A stretch of DNA of 64,000 nt from an uncultured Bacteroidales bacterium (lineage in GTDB: Bacteria; Bacteroidota; Bacteroidia; Bacteroidales; WCHB1-69). The DNA lies in the NCBI GenBank assembly GCA_900315245.1, contig OMYJ01000005.1:62001-126000 (forward strand), given 5' to 3'. The notes under the pieces were generated by a model. It saw only the letters and a list, made by a program, of their open reading frames with translations. It made no database searches and was not told where the DNA came from. Shown in pieces: positions 7,723 to 16,257 of this stretch. Positions within the stretch are counted from its first letter, which is position 1, and each line of letters opens with the position of its first letter. The position numbers and the translations under genes are program-made.

Positions 7723-8013
7723 ATGTCGTCTTTTGAGAGTTTATATCACGAAACGGAAATGAATGTGAGAGAGGCGGTTTACCGTTTTTCAAAGCTGAAG
7801 TCCCGGAACGAAGAGCTCAGCCGCGAGAACGAGAACCTGCGTGCAAAGCTGTCGGATCTGAGAAACAAGCTCGAAGAAACAGAAGAAAAATTGAAGTTGG
7901 TTGAACTAACAAGTACCATTATAGATAGAGAAGATAAGACAGAACTAAAAAAACAGATCAACGATTGGGTGCGGGAGATAGATAACAGTATTAAGCTACT
8001 CAGCGGAAAGTAA
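7723..8013 (+). CDS. Small coiled-coil protein upstream of ZapA
   Basis: A 96-residue, almost wholly helical protein (MSSFESLYHETE...). Residues about 20-65 carry heptad-spaced Leu and many Glu/Lys/Arg (LSRENENLRAKLSDLRNKLE), predicting a coiled coil. It ends one base before zapA. A coiled-coil partner directly upstream of zapA suggests a division-ring accessory, analogous in shape to ZapB, but I cannot show homology. Start chosen at ATG 7723 because the -7 promoter covers any earlier start. Confidence 0.7.
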   Translation: MSSFESLYHETEMNVREAVYRFSKLKSRNEELSRENENLRAKLSDLRNKLEETEEKLKLVELTSTIIDREDKTELKKQINDWVREIDNSIKLLSGK

Positions 8014-8014
8014 G

Positions 8015-8311
8015 ATGGACGAAGATAATGTAAAAGTGACGGTGACGATAGGTCAGAAACCACTGACCGTGATCATCAAAAGGGAGTGGGAACATTACTT
8101 CCGCGAAGCTGAAAAGGTAATCAATGACAGTTTTTTTGACTTTGCAAAAAAATGGCAATATAAAGACCAACAAGACCTTACGAATATGGTGCTATTGGAT
8201 TTTGTGGTGAAAGGTCTTGCGGACAAGGAAAGGCTGAAGGCTTACGACGAAGAGCTGGTTCCGATGATGGAGTCGCTCAAGCAGCTGACAGAGGAGTTTC
8301 CCATTGATTAG
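8015..8311 (+). CDS. zapA: Cell division protein ZapA
   Basis: A 98-residue protein with the ZapA beta-strand pair (VKVTVTIGQKPLTVIIKREWE) and C-terminal helices. ZapA binds FtsZ filaments and bundles them at mid-cell. It directly follows the coiled-coil gene and directly precedes the probable 6S RNA, the same zapA-ssrS adjacency known from proteobacteria. Confidence 0.85.
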   Translation: MDEDNVKVTVTIGQKPLTVIIKREWEHYFREAEKVINDSFFDFAKKWQYKDQQDLTNMVLLDFVVKGLADKERLKAYDEELVPMMESLKQLTEEFPID

Positions 8312-8332
8312 AGGTTCTTTGAAAGACGAAAT

Positions 8333-8522
8333 CCCGCATAAGTTCAGATACGTTTGTTAAACTCAACAGAATTACAAACGAAGGGGACGCTTGTCATGCC
8401 TAGAACAGGCCCGAATCCGTACGGATGGCGAATAGCCCGGGGAAGCGCGAAGCACGGACTGCACCTTCGACCATATCGAGTAGGAGTTTTTCGAAACCCT
8501 ATGGAACTTATGCGGTTTTTTT
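8333..8522 (+). ncRNA. ssrS: Probable 6S RNA (ssrS)
   Basis: A 190-base gene-free segment closed by a perfect 12-bp terminal stem, CCGCATAAGTTC (8334-8345) with GAACTTATGCGG (8504-8515), followed by seven T's. The interior has GC-rich stems around a less paired centre, as expected for the promoter-mimicking bubble of 6S RNA, which sequesters RNA polymerase. A TTCTTTG -7-like element lies at 8315-8321, placing the transcript start near 8330. Position just after zapA supports the call. Identification rests on architecture and context, not on a covariance search. Confidence 0.7.
8504..8522 (+). terminator. Terminator formed by the 3' arm of the 6S RNA stem
   Basis: GAACTTATGCGG plus a run of seven T's; the 5' arm is 160 bases upstream. 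Confidence 0.6.
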
Positions 8523-8573
8523 ATTTCCCGTTGCCCGGAAAAAAGGACAACATTCAAATAAATATATACACCT

Positions 8574-10115
8574 ATGAAGTTATTATTGATTATTATAGGA
8601 GTATTGGTCGGTGCAGGAATAGGCATTGCCATCTCCTATACATTACTGAAAAACCAATTGACGAAGGCAGGGCGCGAAGCCCTCAAGAAGGCTGAAGAAG
8701 ACGGCGAACTGATCAAGAAAGAGAAGATTTTGCAAGCCAAGGAGAAATTCCTGCAGCTGAAAGCTGAACACGAGAAGTCTTGTAATGAGAAGAACCAACA
8801 GATCTCCGCAGCCGAGAACCGTATCAAACAGAAGGAGAACACCTTGAGCCAGAAAATGGAGGAACTCAATCGGAAAACCAATGAGAACGCCGCCCAAAAG
8901 GAGAACCTGAACAAACAGATGGCCGCTGTCACCCAAAAGCAGAAAGAGTTGGAGGAGCAGATAGCCTCCCAGAAGAACAAGCTGGAAAGCATCGCGGAGA
9001 TGACTGCGGAACAGGCCAAACAGCAGCTCATCACACTGATGCAGGATGAAGCCAAAGCGGATGCTCTGGTGATGATCAAGGAAATTGTGGATGAAGCTAA
9101 ACACACCGCTAATTTGGAAGCTAAGAAAGTGGTTGTCAATGCTTTGCAACGCACAGGAGCGGAAGCCGCCGTTGAGAATACGGTTTCCGTGTTCAACATC
9201 GAGAATGACGAGATCAAGGGACGTATTATCGGTCGTGAGGGCCGCAACATCCGTACACTTGAAAACCTCACAGGCGTTGACGTGGTGATTGACGATTCCC
9301 CGGACGCCATCCTGCTCTCCAGCTTCGATCCCGTGCGCCGCGAAATCGCCCGTCTTTCCCTGCAGAAACTGGTTTCCGACGGCCGTATCCACCCCGCCCG
9401 CATCGAGGAGGTGGTCGCCAAGACGAAGAAACAGATTGAACAGGAAATCACCGAACTGGGTAAGAGAACCTGCATAGATTTGGGTATCAACAATATGCAT
9501 CATGAACTGATGCGTCTGGTCGGCAAGATGCGCTATCGTTCCTCGTACGGGCAGAACCTCTTGCAACATGCCAAAGAGGTGGCCAATCTGAGTGCCACGA
9601 TGGCTGCGGAACTGGGCATCAACCCGAAACTCGCCCGCCGCGCCGGCCTTCTGCACGATATCGGCAAAGTGCCCGATACAGAACCCGAACTGCCGCACGC
9701 GCTGTTCGGAGCCCGTCTCGCTGAGCAGTACAAAGAACGCCCTGAAATCGTGAACGCTATAGGTGCCCACCACGACGAGATGGAGATGAAGACGTTGATC
9801 GCCCCCATCGTGCAAGTGTGCGATGCCATCTCCGGTGCCCGTCCAGGCGCACGTCGTGAGGTGGTCGAGGCTTACATGAAACGTCTGAATGACCTTGAGA
9901 ATCTGGCTCTTACATATCCCGGTGTGGTGAAGACATACGCCATCCAGGCTGGTCGTGAACTGCGTGTAATCGTGGGTGCTGAGAAGGTGACCGACCAGGA
10001 AGCCGACCAAATCTCCCTCGACCTGTCCAAGAAGATTCAAAACGAAATGACGTACCCGGGACAAATCAAGATCACGGTCATCCGTGAAACCCGCGCCGTC
10101 AATTACGCCCGATAG
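8574..10115 (+). CDS. rny: Ribonuclease Y
   Basis: A 513-residue endoribonuclease of normal family length. It has an N-terminal membrane anchor (residues 3-22), a long coiled coil (about 25-150), a KH domain with [20 protein letters not shown], and an HD domain with [11 protein letters not shown] and the conserved HHDE. It initiates mRNA decay at the membrane. It lies downstream of the 6S gene and only two bases before the divIC-like gene. Confidence 0.97.
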   Translation: MKLLLIIIGVLVGAGIGIAISYTLLKNQLTKAGREALKKAEEDGELIKKEKILQAKEKFLQLKAEHEKSCNEKNQQISAAENRIKQKENTLSQKMEELNRKTNENAAQKENLNKQMAAVTQKQKELEEQIASQKNKLESIAEMTAEQAKQQLITLMQDEAKADALVMIKEIVDEAKHTANLEAKKVVVNALQRTGAEAAVENTVSVFNIENDEIKGRIIGREGRNIRTLENLTGVDVVIDDSPDAILLSSFDPVRREIARLSLQKLVSDGRIHPARIEEVVAKTKKQIEQEITELGKRTCIDLGINNMHHELMRLVGKMRYRSSYGQNLLQHAKEVANLSATMAAELGINPKLARRAGLLHDIGKVPDTEPELPHALFGARLAEQYKERPEIVNAIGAHHDEMEMKTLIAPIVQVCDAISGARPGARREVVEAYMKRLNDLENLALTYPGVVKTYAIQAGRELRVIVGAEKVTDQEADQISLDLSKKIQNEMTYPGQIKITVIRETRAVNYAR

Positions 10116-10117
10116 AA

Positions 10118-10429
10118 ATGAATGACAACCCGACCCCCCGTAGCCATTTCCGCTTTTTCGCGATCCTGTATGCCGTGACGCTTCTGCTTTTTCTGGCATA
10201 TATCTTCTTTTTCTCAGACCACAATCTCAAGACCCATCGCGACTTGAATCGGAAAATTTCGAATATGGAGGATAAAATTGCCAACACGAAGAATCAGGTG
10301 GGTAATGTTTACACATACGAGCAGTTGCTGGAGGATTCTACGTTGTTGGAAAAATATGGGCGGGAGCAGCTGAATATGCACAAACCGAACGAGGATGTTT
10401 TTGTGATACTCTATGAAAAAGGAGAATGA
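10118..10429 (+). CDS. Septum formation initiator, DivIC/FtsB family
   Basis: A 103-residue bitopic protein: one membrane helix (about 14-32, LYAVTLLLFLAYIFFF), a periplasmic coiled coil and a short C-terminal domain containing the EKYGREQLNMHKPNEDVF segment typical of FtsB/DivIC. It would act in the FtsQLB divisome subcomplex. The gene overlaps aroQ by 17 bp. Confidence 0.85.
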   Translation: MNDNPTPRSHFRFFAILYAVTLLLFLAYIFFFSDHNLKTHRDLNRKISNMEDKIANTKNQVGNVYTYEQLLEDSTLLEKYGREQLNMHKPNEDVFVILYEKGE

Positions 10430-10880
10430 TCATATCCGATTGCTGATTGTCAATGGTGTGAACCTCAGCAGCTTAGGTACACGTGAGGTGAACATCTATG
10501 GGAGCGTTTCTTTCGAGGAATACCTCGGAAAGTTGCGTGAACGTTATCCCCAGGCGGAGATATCCTTTTTCCAGTCGGACGATGTCGGGGCTTTGGCAAA
10601 CGCCATCACTACGGCACGGAATTTGCATGGAATTATCCTCAACGCAGGTGCCTACACGCATACCTCAATGGTGTTGGCAGATGCGGTGCGTACGGCTCAA
10701 TGCCCAGTGGTGGAAGTTCATATCAGCAACTTGTTCGGCAGAGAACAGTACCGTCGAAAGAGCGTTCTGTCCTCGGTGTGTTCGGGGTTCATCAGCGGGT
10801 TCGGATTAGATGGTTATGAGTTGGCCTTGCTTTCATTCTTGCGGAAAAATGTTCAAGATGTTAAACTTTACCCGGTATAA
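10413..10880 (+). CDS. aroQ: Type II 3-dehydroquinate dehydratase
   Basis: A 155-residue enzyme of the shikimate pathway (3-dehydroquinate to 3-dehydroshikimate). The type II signature is complete: NGVNLSSLGTREVNIYG (catalytic Arg and Tyr), QSDDVGAL, NAGAYTHTSMVLADA, EVHISNLFGREQYRRKS with the catalytic His, and GFGLDGYELAL. It overlaps the upstream divIC-like gene, so translation is probably coupled. Confidence 0.95.
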   Translation: MKKENDHIRLLIVNGVNLSSLGTREVNIYGSVSFEEYLGKLRERYPQAEISFFQSDDVGALANAITTARNLHGIILNAGAYTHTSMVLADAVRTAQCPVVEVHISNLFGREQYRRKSVLSSVCSGFISGFGLDGYELALLSFLRKNVQDVKLYPV

Positions 10881-10960
10881 TGGGTCTTCGTATATCGTGA
10901 TTTAAGTCTAAGTTTTAAGTCATAGTTATAGTAAGAAATAAACCTTAAATAGTTGATATT

Positions 10961-11419
10961 ATGAAAAAAGTAATCAGTTTGTTGATGGTATTGGCATTGG
11001 TTATGGGCGCAATGGCTCAGAATGATGCTGCAAAACCGAAAAAGACCAAAAAAGTGAAAACTCCGGAAATCACCTTCGAGAGCCTTGTTCACGATTATGG
11101 CCAAATTAATCAAGGTGATAACGGCGAATGTGAGTTTGTGTTCAAAAACACAGGAAAAGCGGATCTTATCCTCACAAACTGTCGCTCCAGTTGTGGCTGC
11201 ACGGTGCCCTCATGGCCTAAAGATCCTATCGCTCCCGGTAAAAAAGCTGCCATCAAGGTGAAGTACAACACACAGCGTATCGGACAGATTAACAAAACGA
11301 TAACTGTGGAGTCCAATGCTGTGAACGACCGCGTAGTGTTGAAAATCACGGGTAACATCAGCCCGAAACCCACAGAGGCCGCTCCGGAAAACAACAGCGG
11401 TGCACCTAAAGTGAACTAA
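10961..11419 (+). CDS. DUF1573 secreted protein, copy 1
   Basis: A 152-residue protein with a Sec signal peptide (to AMAQ, about residue 20) and one DUF1573 domain: FESLVHDYGQINQGDNGECEF, then the NCRSSCGCTVPSWPKDPIAPG segment with two cysteines, and an NTQRIGQINKTITV strand. The fold is an Ig-like beta sandwich exported to the periplasm or surface. Role unknown. It is followed 18 bp later by a paralogue, so the pair is a tandem duplication. Confidence 0.9.
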   Translation: MKKVISLLMVLALVMGAMAQNDAAKPKKTKKVKTPEITFESLVHDYGQINQGDNGECEFVFKNTGKADLILTNCRSSCGCTVPSWPKDPIAPGKKAAIKVKYNTQRIGQINKTITVESNAVNDRVVLKITGNISPKPTEAAPENNSGAPKVN

Positions 11420-11437
11420 TTAAAACAACAGATAACA

Positions 11438-11839
11438 ATGAAAAAGTTAATGGTTCTCGTTTGCGTGATTTGTCTGGGATTTTGTGCAGGTTTGCAGGCC
11501 CAGTCAAACACCAAGACCACCTATACCGGCACAGGTGCCGAAATAGAGTTCGAAAAGAAGGTCGTTGACTTCGGAACACTCAAAGTCGGCGATGTGAAAG
11601 TGGTCACGGTCACGTACAAGAACATCGGCAAGAAGCCGCTGATCCTTGATGACGTGATTTCCTCTTGCGACTGCACGGAGGTGGAATGGTCGAAGGCACC
11701 GGTGATGCCGGGCAAGACAGGCACTATCAAGGCCACATACACGGCCAAGAATACAGGTCTGATCAGCAAACGCATCACGGTGTTGTCCAACGCCAATACC
11801 GACAGAGTGATATTGCAACTGAAAGGGGAGGTGAAGTAA
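11438..11839 (+). CDS. DUF1573 secreted protein, copy 2
   Basis: A 133-residue paralogue of the preceding protein. It has a signal peptide ending near LQAQ and a DUF1573 domain with IEFEKKVVDFGTLKVGDVKV and SSCDCTEVEWSKAPVMPG. The CxC-type cysteine pair is kept. It ends 17 bp before the tmRNA. Confidence 0.9.
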   Translation: MKKLMVLVCVICLGFCAGLQAQSNTKTTYTGTGAEIEFEKKVVDFGTLKVGDVKVVTVTYKNIGKKPLILDDVISSCDCTEVEWSKAPVMPGKTGTIKATYTAKNTGLISKRITVLSNANTDRVILQLKGEVK

Positions 11840-11856
11840 CCTACCCTTCATTCCCT

Positions 11857-12246
11857 GGGGTCGTCTGGTTTTGACAGCAAGTTCGGGGGTATGTAAGCAG
11901 GTCGGAATTTGTGGGCTGATTCCGTTAAAAATTAACCCTCGATGCCAAATAAATGGCGAAACTTCTTATGCATTCGCAGCGTAACCGTTGCGGATCCCGC
12001 CGCGCGGACAAGGTCCGTAGCCGCGGGTGCTCCCCCGGAAGTTTTTCGGCTCAACGTCCGGACCGGAGTATCATAAAAGGGCTGATAGCCGAGGTCGCGC
12101 TTCGAGACTGAGGCGAAGTTTTAGAAGATAAGCGGTGGCCAGGTGTGTCCCGTACCATGCCATCGCCGACAATCAAACGGTGACTAAACTTGTAGAAAGC
12201 ATATTTTCGGCGTGTTTGGACGGGGGTTCGACTCCCCCCGGCTCCA
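11857..12246 (+). ncRNA. ssrA: Transfer-messenger RNA (tmRNA)
   Basis: About 390 bases. The 5' end GGGGTCG (11857-11863) pairs with CGGCTCC (12239-12245) as the acceptor stem, with discriminator A12246. A tRNA-like GGTTTTGAC follows the 5' strand and a T-arm (GGGGGTTCGACTCCCC) precedes the 3' strand. CCA is not encoded. The tag frame 11955-11984 reads GETSYAFAA-stop, close to the GETNYALAA tag of Bacteroides. With SmpB it rescues stalled ribosomes and tags peptides for ClpXP, whose genes lie 3-4 kb downstream. Confidence 0.96.
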
Positions 12247-12251
12247 CAGAA

Positions 12252-12290
12252 AAGAGGCAGACTGCCAATATGGTGGCCTGCCTCTTCTCT
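12252..12290 (+). terminator. Hairpin terminator after tmRNA
   Basis: AAGAGGCAG (12252-12260) pairs with CTGCCTCTT (12278-12286), followed by a short pyrimidine-rich tail. Confidence 0.6.
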
Positions 12291-12312
12291 TATCTCGCAA
12301 ATTAAGCGAATC

Positions 12313-12345
12313 TTTGGACGTAATGCGAGAAAAAGTGTATCTTTG
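12313..12345 (+). promoter_or_regulatory. Complete Bacteroidota promoter (-33 and -7)
   Basis: TTTG (12313-12316), a 21-bp spacer and TATCTTTG (12338-12345), 18 bases before the ATG at 12364. It is one of the best consensus matches in the window. Confidence 0.75.
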
Positions 12346-12363
12346 CACGCTAATTTTTTGTGA

Positions 12364-12975
12364 ATGGAGAAAATTTACTTTACGGATTATGTGCCGTCAT
12401 CACGCGGTGCCGCGCGGGAGAAGTTGACGCAGTGGCAGAAAAAGTACCCGGCGTCCGCTTTCTTGAACATCTTCTGTCTGAAAGAGAACAGAATGAAACT
12501 CTCCCATCGTCAGCGCGCGAAAATGTTGCTTACCCTTCCCGACAAATTGCGCTTCGACGGGCTGCAGGTTGAAATCGCGCCCGTTGTGGAAGTGCGCGAG
12601 AAACCCCAGCTTAACATCGTGGAAAACAAAACGCAACAGAATCCTGTACTGCACCCGATCTTCGTCAAACACCCTTCACCCGATCATGAGAACCGTCAGG
12701 TACTTATCGATCAGCTGATTGAGAAATTTTCGAAGGATGCTCCGAAAATCATTTATTCCCCGGATGTGCATGATGCCGACGCAGACTATGGAATGGAAAG
12801 CTCTATTGAAGATCAAAGCATCGTAAGTGTTTCATTGGCAAATATTTATGCGGATCAAGGCTACTATGACAGGGCTATACAAATGTTTGAAATATTAAAG
12901 TTGCATTTTCCGGAAAAAAATAGTATTTTTGCCGCCCGAATTGAAGAACTGAAAAAAATGATGGCAGAGGGATGA
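12364..12975 (+). CDS. Conserved protein with C-terminal TPR-like hairpin, function unknown
   Basis: A 203-residue soluble protein. No signal or membrane segment. The N-terminal half (MEKIYFTDYVPSSRGAAREKL) is unfamiliar; the C-terminal 45 residues (SLANIYADQGYYDRAIQMFEILKLHFPEKN) form one tetratricopeptide-like helix pair. It has its own strong promoter and lies 80 bp before secG. A scaffold or adaptor role is possible but unproven. Confidence 0.6.
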   Translation: MEKIYFTDYVPSSRGAAREKLTQWQKKYPASAFLNIFCLKENRMKLSHRQRAKMLLTLPDKLRFDGLQVEIAPVVEVREKPQLNIVENKTQQNPVLHPIFVKHPSPDHENRQVLIDQLIEKFSKDAPKIIYSPDVHDADADYGMESSIEDQSIVSVSLANIYADQGYYDRAIQMFEILKLHFPEKNSIFAARIEELKKMMAEG

Positions 12976-13055
12976 TTTCTGGCATTGTTTTTGCAAACTG
13001 ATTCAATCTGAAGAGAGAAATTAAGTAATAATTCATAAACTAAAAAAGTAAAGAG

Positions 13056-13349
13056 ATGTTTACATTGTGTGTAGTATTAATCATTTTGGCAAGTATCGTG
13101 CTGGCTTTCGTCGTTCTGATCCAAAACTCCAAGGGCGGTGGTCTGGCTTCCAATTTCGCCTCCTCCAACCAAGTGATGGGCGTGCGCAAAACCGCTGACG
13201 TGCTGGAGAAAACCACTTGGGGTCTCGCGGCTGGCATTATGCTGCTCTGCTTCGTGTGCGCTTTCATGTCCAAGAGCGAATATAATAGCCTCCATGGCAC
13301 TGGCACTCAGGTCGAACAGACAACCACCGACGATGCTGCTGAAGAATAA
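13056..13349 (+). CDS. secG: Preprotein translocase subunit SecG
   Basis: A 97-residue membrane protein with two helices (about 2-22 and 53-73) around the cytosolic SKGGGLASNFASSNQVMGVRK-like loop that defines SecG. It assists SecYEG translocation. The Glu/Asp/Thr-rich tail is typical. Confidence 0.93.
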   Translation: MFTLCVVLIILASIVLAFVVLIQNSKGGGLASNFASSNQVMGVRKTADVLEKTTWGLAAGIMLLCFVCAFMSKSEYNSLHGTGTQVEQTTTDDAAEE

Positions 13350-13431
13350 CAGAAAAAAATGATGGAAAGATAAAACATGCAATACCTGTGGGTGTTGTGT
13401 GTTTTTTGTTTGTAATTAAAATATTGATTCA

Positions 13432-14898
13432 ATGAATATTAAGCACGAAAATGTTCCTGGTCAGGTTCAGGAACTCGTAATTGAAATCCAGAAGGAAGAT
13501 TACGCTGAAAAGGTAGAGAATGCGTTGAAGAAACAACGCCGCGAAATTGCTGTTCCCGGCTTCCGCAAGGGTAACGCCCCCATGGGCATTGTTAAGAAAA
13601 TGTACGGCAAAAACGTCCTTGTGATGGAAATTGACCGTATTGTCAACGAAGAAATTGAGAAGTTCTTCAAAGATAACGAAGTGAAATACATCTTCGAGCC
13701 CATGCCCGTTGAAGGCAAGTCTCAAGTGGATTTCGACAATCCCGACAACTTCACTTTCACCTACGAATATGCCCTCCGTCCCGAGGTTAAGATAGATTAT
13801 AAAGCCATGCCCGCCGTCGTTGATTTCACCATCGTTCCCGGTGAGGAGGAAATCAAGAACTATATTGACCAACTCCGTGAACGTCACGGTAAGTATGTTA
13901 TGCCCGAAACTATTGAGGCAAATGACAGCGTATCAGTGGATTATGGTGGTGAAAAGGAAGCTTTCTTCTTCATGAGAGACCTTAAGGAAGATGCCAAAAA
14001 GTCGCTCCTCGGCAAGAAGGTTGGTGACAAGGTCTCCATGGCCATGCGTACGGCCTTCAACACCGACGCACTCTTCGCACGCGCATTCGACCTCAAGGTG
14101 GAGGAACTCAACGCAGACGATCCATACACATACGAACTGACCATCAAACGTATTGGTCGCATTGAACCCGCCGAACTGAACGAAGAATTCTTCAAAGCTG
14201 CTTATCCCAACGGCAACATCACCACCGAGGAACAGCTCACGGAAGAGGCCAAGAACGTCATCACCGGCCAATACAAACCCGATACCGAGCGTCTGTTCAT
14301 GAACAAGGCTATTGAAACGTTGCTTGACAACGTCACCGTGGAACTTCCCGATGAGTTCATGAAACGCTATATCAAGGCTGTCCAGAAAGATATGGACGAT
14401 GAGAAGTTAGAGAAGGAATTCGACCAGTACAAACGTTCTTTCGCATGGCAGATTCTGGAGAACAACATCGTGGAAGGTGAGGATGTGAATGTCACCCGCG
14501 CTGACATTGAGAACTATTTCCGCGACTATTTCATCAAGAATTATTTCGGAAACTTCAACGCCGACAGCGTGAAGGATCAAGTTGATAAGATTGTCGCCGA
14601 CTCCATGAAGAATCAGGAGTATGTGAAGAATGCATACGACATGCTCTATGACCAGAAGTTGGTTGAAGTATTGCGCAAGAAGATGAACATCGAACACAAG
14701 GAAGGCGATTTCAAGGCTTTCATCGATGTGATTTCCCCAAAGGATGACAAGAAGGAGGAAAAGGCGGAGAAAACCAAGAAGACCACGAAGCGCAAAACCG
14801 TTGAAAAGGCAGAGGAAGCTGTCGCTGAAACTGCTCCTGCCGAGGAAAAGCCGAAAAAAACAAGAGCCAAATCCACTAAAAAAACAGACAAAGAGTAA
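13432..14898 (+). CDS. tig: Trigger factor
   Basis: A 488-residue ribosome-bound chaperone. The N-terminal ribosome-binding domain carries PGFRKGNAPMGIVKKMYG, the Bacteroidota form of the GFRxGxxP signature. A divergent PPIase-like domain follows (about 150-245), then the helical substrate domain. The last 50 or so residues are a Lys/Glu/Thr/Ala-rich tail (KKTTKRKTVEKAEEAV...), longer than in most trigger factors and probably disordered. It begins the tig-clpP-clpX run and ends three bases before clpP. Confidence 0.95.
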   Translation: MNIKHENVPGQVQELVIEIQKEDYAEKVENALKKQRREIAVPGFRKGNAPMGIVKKMYGKNVLVMEIDRIVNEEIEKFFKDNEVKYIFEPMPVEGKSQVDFDNPDNFTFTYEYALRPEVKIDYKAMPAVVDFTIVPGEEEIKNYIDQLRERHGKYVMPETIEANDSVSVDYGGEKEAFFFMRDLKEDAKKSLLGKKVGDKVSMAMRTAFNTDALFARAFDLKVEELNADDPYTYELTIKRIGRIEPAELNEEFFKAAYPNGNITTEEQLTEEAKNVITGQYKPDTERLFMNKAIETLLDNVTVELPDEFMKRYIKAVQKDMDDEKLEKEFDQYKRSFAWQILENNIVEGEDVNVTRADIENYFRDYFIKNYFGNFNADSVKDQVDKIVADSMKNQEYVKNAYDMLYDQKLVEVLRKKMNIEHKEGDFKAFIDVISPKDDKKEEKAEKTKKTTKRKTVEKAEEAVAETAPAEEKPKKTRAKSTKKTDKE

Positions 14899-14901
14899 TT
14901 T

Positions 14902-15576
14902 ATGAGAGACGAATTCAGAAACTACGCGCTGAAGCAGCATGGCATTAGCAGCCTGAAAATGGACCGTTACACGTCCATGACTCGCAATTATATCACTCCG
15001 TACATCATCGAGGAGCGCCCGATGAACATCACCCAGCTGGATGTGTTCTCCCGCCTGATGAAGGACAGAATCATCTTCATGGGGGTGCCGATTGATGACG
15101 ACGTGGCCAACATCATTCAAGCGCAGCTTCTTTTCCTCGAATCGCAGGATTCCGAGCGCGACATCCAGATCTACATCAACAGCCCCGGAGGCATGGTCTA
15201 TGCCGGACTTGGCATTTACGACACGATGCAGTATCTGAAACCCGATGTTTCCACGATTTGTACGGGTATGGCCGCTTCTATGGCCGCTGTGCTGATGTGC
15301 GCCGGTGCCAAAGGCAAACGTTTCGCGCTCCCGCACTCCCGCGTCATGATTCACCAGCCTATGGGTGGTGCTCAGGGTCAGGCTTCCGACATTGAGATTG
15401 AGGCTCGCGAGATCCAGAAAATCAAGAAGGAGCTCTATGAGATCATCGCCTACCACTCCGGCAAAGATTACGACCAAGTGTGGAAGGACAGCGACCGCGA
15501 CTACTGGATGACGGCCGCAGAGGCCAAAGAGTACGGCATGATCGATCAGGTGCTGGGCCGCGACCAACGGAAATAA
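14902..15576 (+). CDS. clpP: ATP-dependent Clp protease proteolytic subunit
   Basis: A 224-residue serine protease subunit. It has the Ser region [20 protein letters not shown], the His region [18 protein letters not shown] and the Asp in the ...[20 protein letters not shown] end. It assembles as a tetradecamer and degrades substrates fed by ClpX, including tmRNA-tagged peptides. Translationally close to tig. Confidence 0.97.
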   Translation: MRDEFRNYALKQHGISSLKMDRYTSMTRNYITPYIIEERPMNITQLDVFSRLMKDRIIFMGVPIDDDVANIIQAQLLFLESQDSERDIQIYINSPGGMVYAGLGIYDTMQYLKPDVSTICTGMAASMAAVLMCAGAKGKRFALPHSRVMIHQPMGGAQGQASDIEIEAREIQKIKKELYEIIAYHSGKDYDQVWKDSDRDYWMTAAEAKEYGMIDQVLGRDQRK

Positions 15577-15626
15577 TCACGAGTAATTTGCTGGTTATTA
15601 CGCAGGCAGGTTACGTTGATACAATG

Positions 15627-15670
15627 AAAGACTGGTGTCTGGAGTGATTTCCGGAACTGGTCTTTCTTTT
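15627..15670 (+). terminator. Candidate terminator or attenuator after clpP
   Basis: A long imperfect hairpin with AAAGAC (15627-15632) pairing GTCTTT (15660-15665), an inner CTGGA/TCCGG stem and a CTTTT tail. It would partly uncouple clpP from the genes that follow. Confidence 0.4.
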
Positions 15671-15690
15671 AATATAAAAGAACAAAAGTT

Positions 15691-16257
15691 ATGAAAAAAC
15701 TGGTTTTGATGTTGATGGTATGCGTTCCGTTGTTGGCGTTTGCGCAGCAACGGGAACTTCGACACGAACTTGACGTTTATGCAGGTTACGCTTGGCGCGA
15801 TTCTGTCTCTGGTGTTGCATTGCAGATACAGTATGCTTTTGGTCCTGACCCTCACATTGATTTGTTGGCAGCCACTTCTTTTGGCACGGGTACACGACAG
15901 TCTTGGGATGTTCGTTTTCCGAAATATACTATTGGCGTTACTTCAATAGGGGTTCGCATTCATTCAAATGTTGATAAACCTGTTTCAGTGGGGCTTTCTT
16001 TGTTGGCAGGTGCTGACTGGGATTTGCTTTACGAAAAAATAAGTCCAACATTGTCAAAAAGAACATTATACTTGCACGGAAGTCTGGATGGGAAACTTCA
16101 AATCAATTTTTTACTAAACCCGCAGACTTCGTTAGGCATTTTTTATGATTATTCGTTCAAATACCCTTTTTCTCGCGCTGTTTCGGTGAGCGATTTGCCG
16201 AATATTCATACAGCGGGTATTGTGTTCGGGTATAAATTCAAAAGAAAAGCAGAATAA
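15691..16257 (+). CDS. Secreted beta-barrel-like protein between clpP and clpX
   Basis: A 188-residue protein with a signal peptide ([19 protein letters not shown]). The mature part is a series of amphipathic beta strands ending in [13 protein letters not shown], suggesting a small outer-membrane barrel. No known family recognised. Its stop overlaps the clpX ATG by one base (TAATG), so the two are probably translationally coupled, although an envelope protein has no obvious link to ClpX. It is AT-richer than clpP and clpX, consistent with insertion into the conserved tig-clpP-clpX order. Confidence 0.6.
   Translation: MKKLVLMLMVCVPLLAFAQQRELRHELDVYAGYAWRDSVSGVALQIQYAFGPDPHIDLLAATSFGTGTRQSWDVRFPKYTIGVTSIGVRIHSNVDKPVSVGLSLLAGADWDLLYEKISPTLSKRTLYLHGSLDGKLQINFLLNPQTSLGIFYDYSFKYPFSRAVSVSDLPNIHTAGIVFGYKFKRKAE

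Noticed and set aside
8354..8695. Open frame across the segment after zapA
   Set aside because: The segment folds as a 190-base RNA with a terminator; the frame overlaps rny and shows no protein features.
8643..10199. A 518-codon open frame antisense to RNase Y
   Set aside because: It mirrors rny, a clear conserved gene, has no family features and no promoter. It is a codon-bias shadow.
12212..12572. Two small open frames across the tmRNA 3' end and the next gene
   Set aside because: They overlap the tmRNA acceptor and a better-supported gene with a strong promoter.
14407..15567. A 386-codon open frame antisense to trigger factor and ClpP
   Set aside because: Shadow of two conserved coding genes on the other strand.
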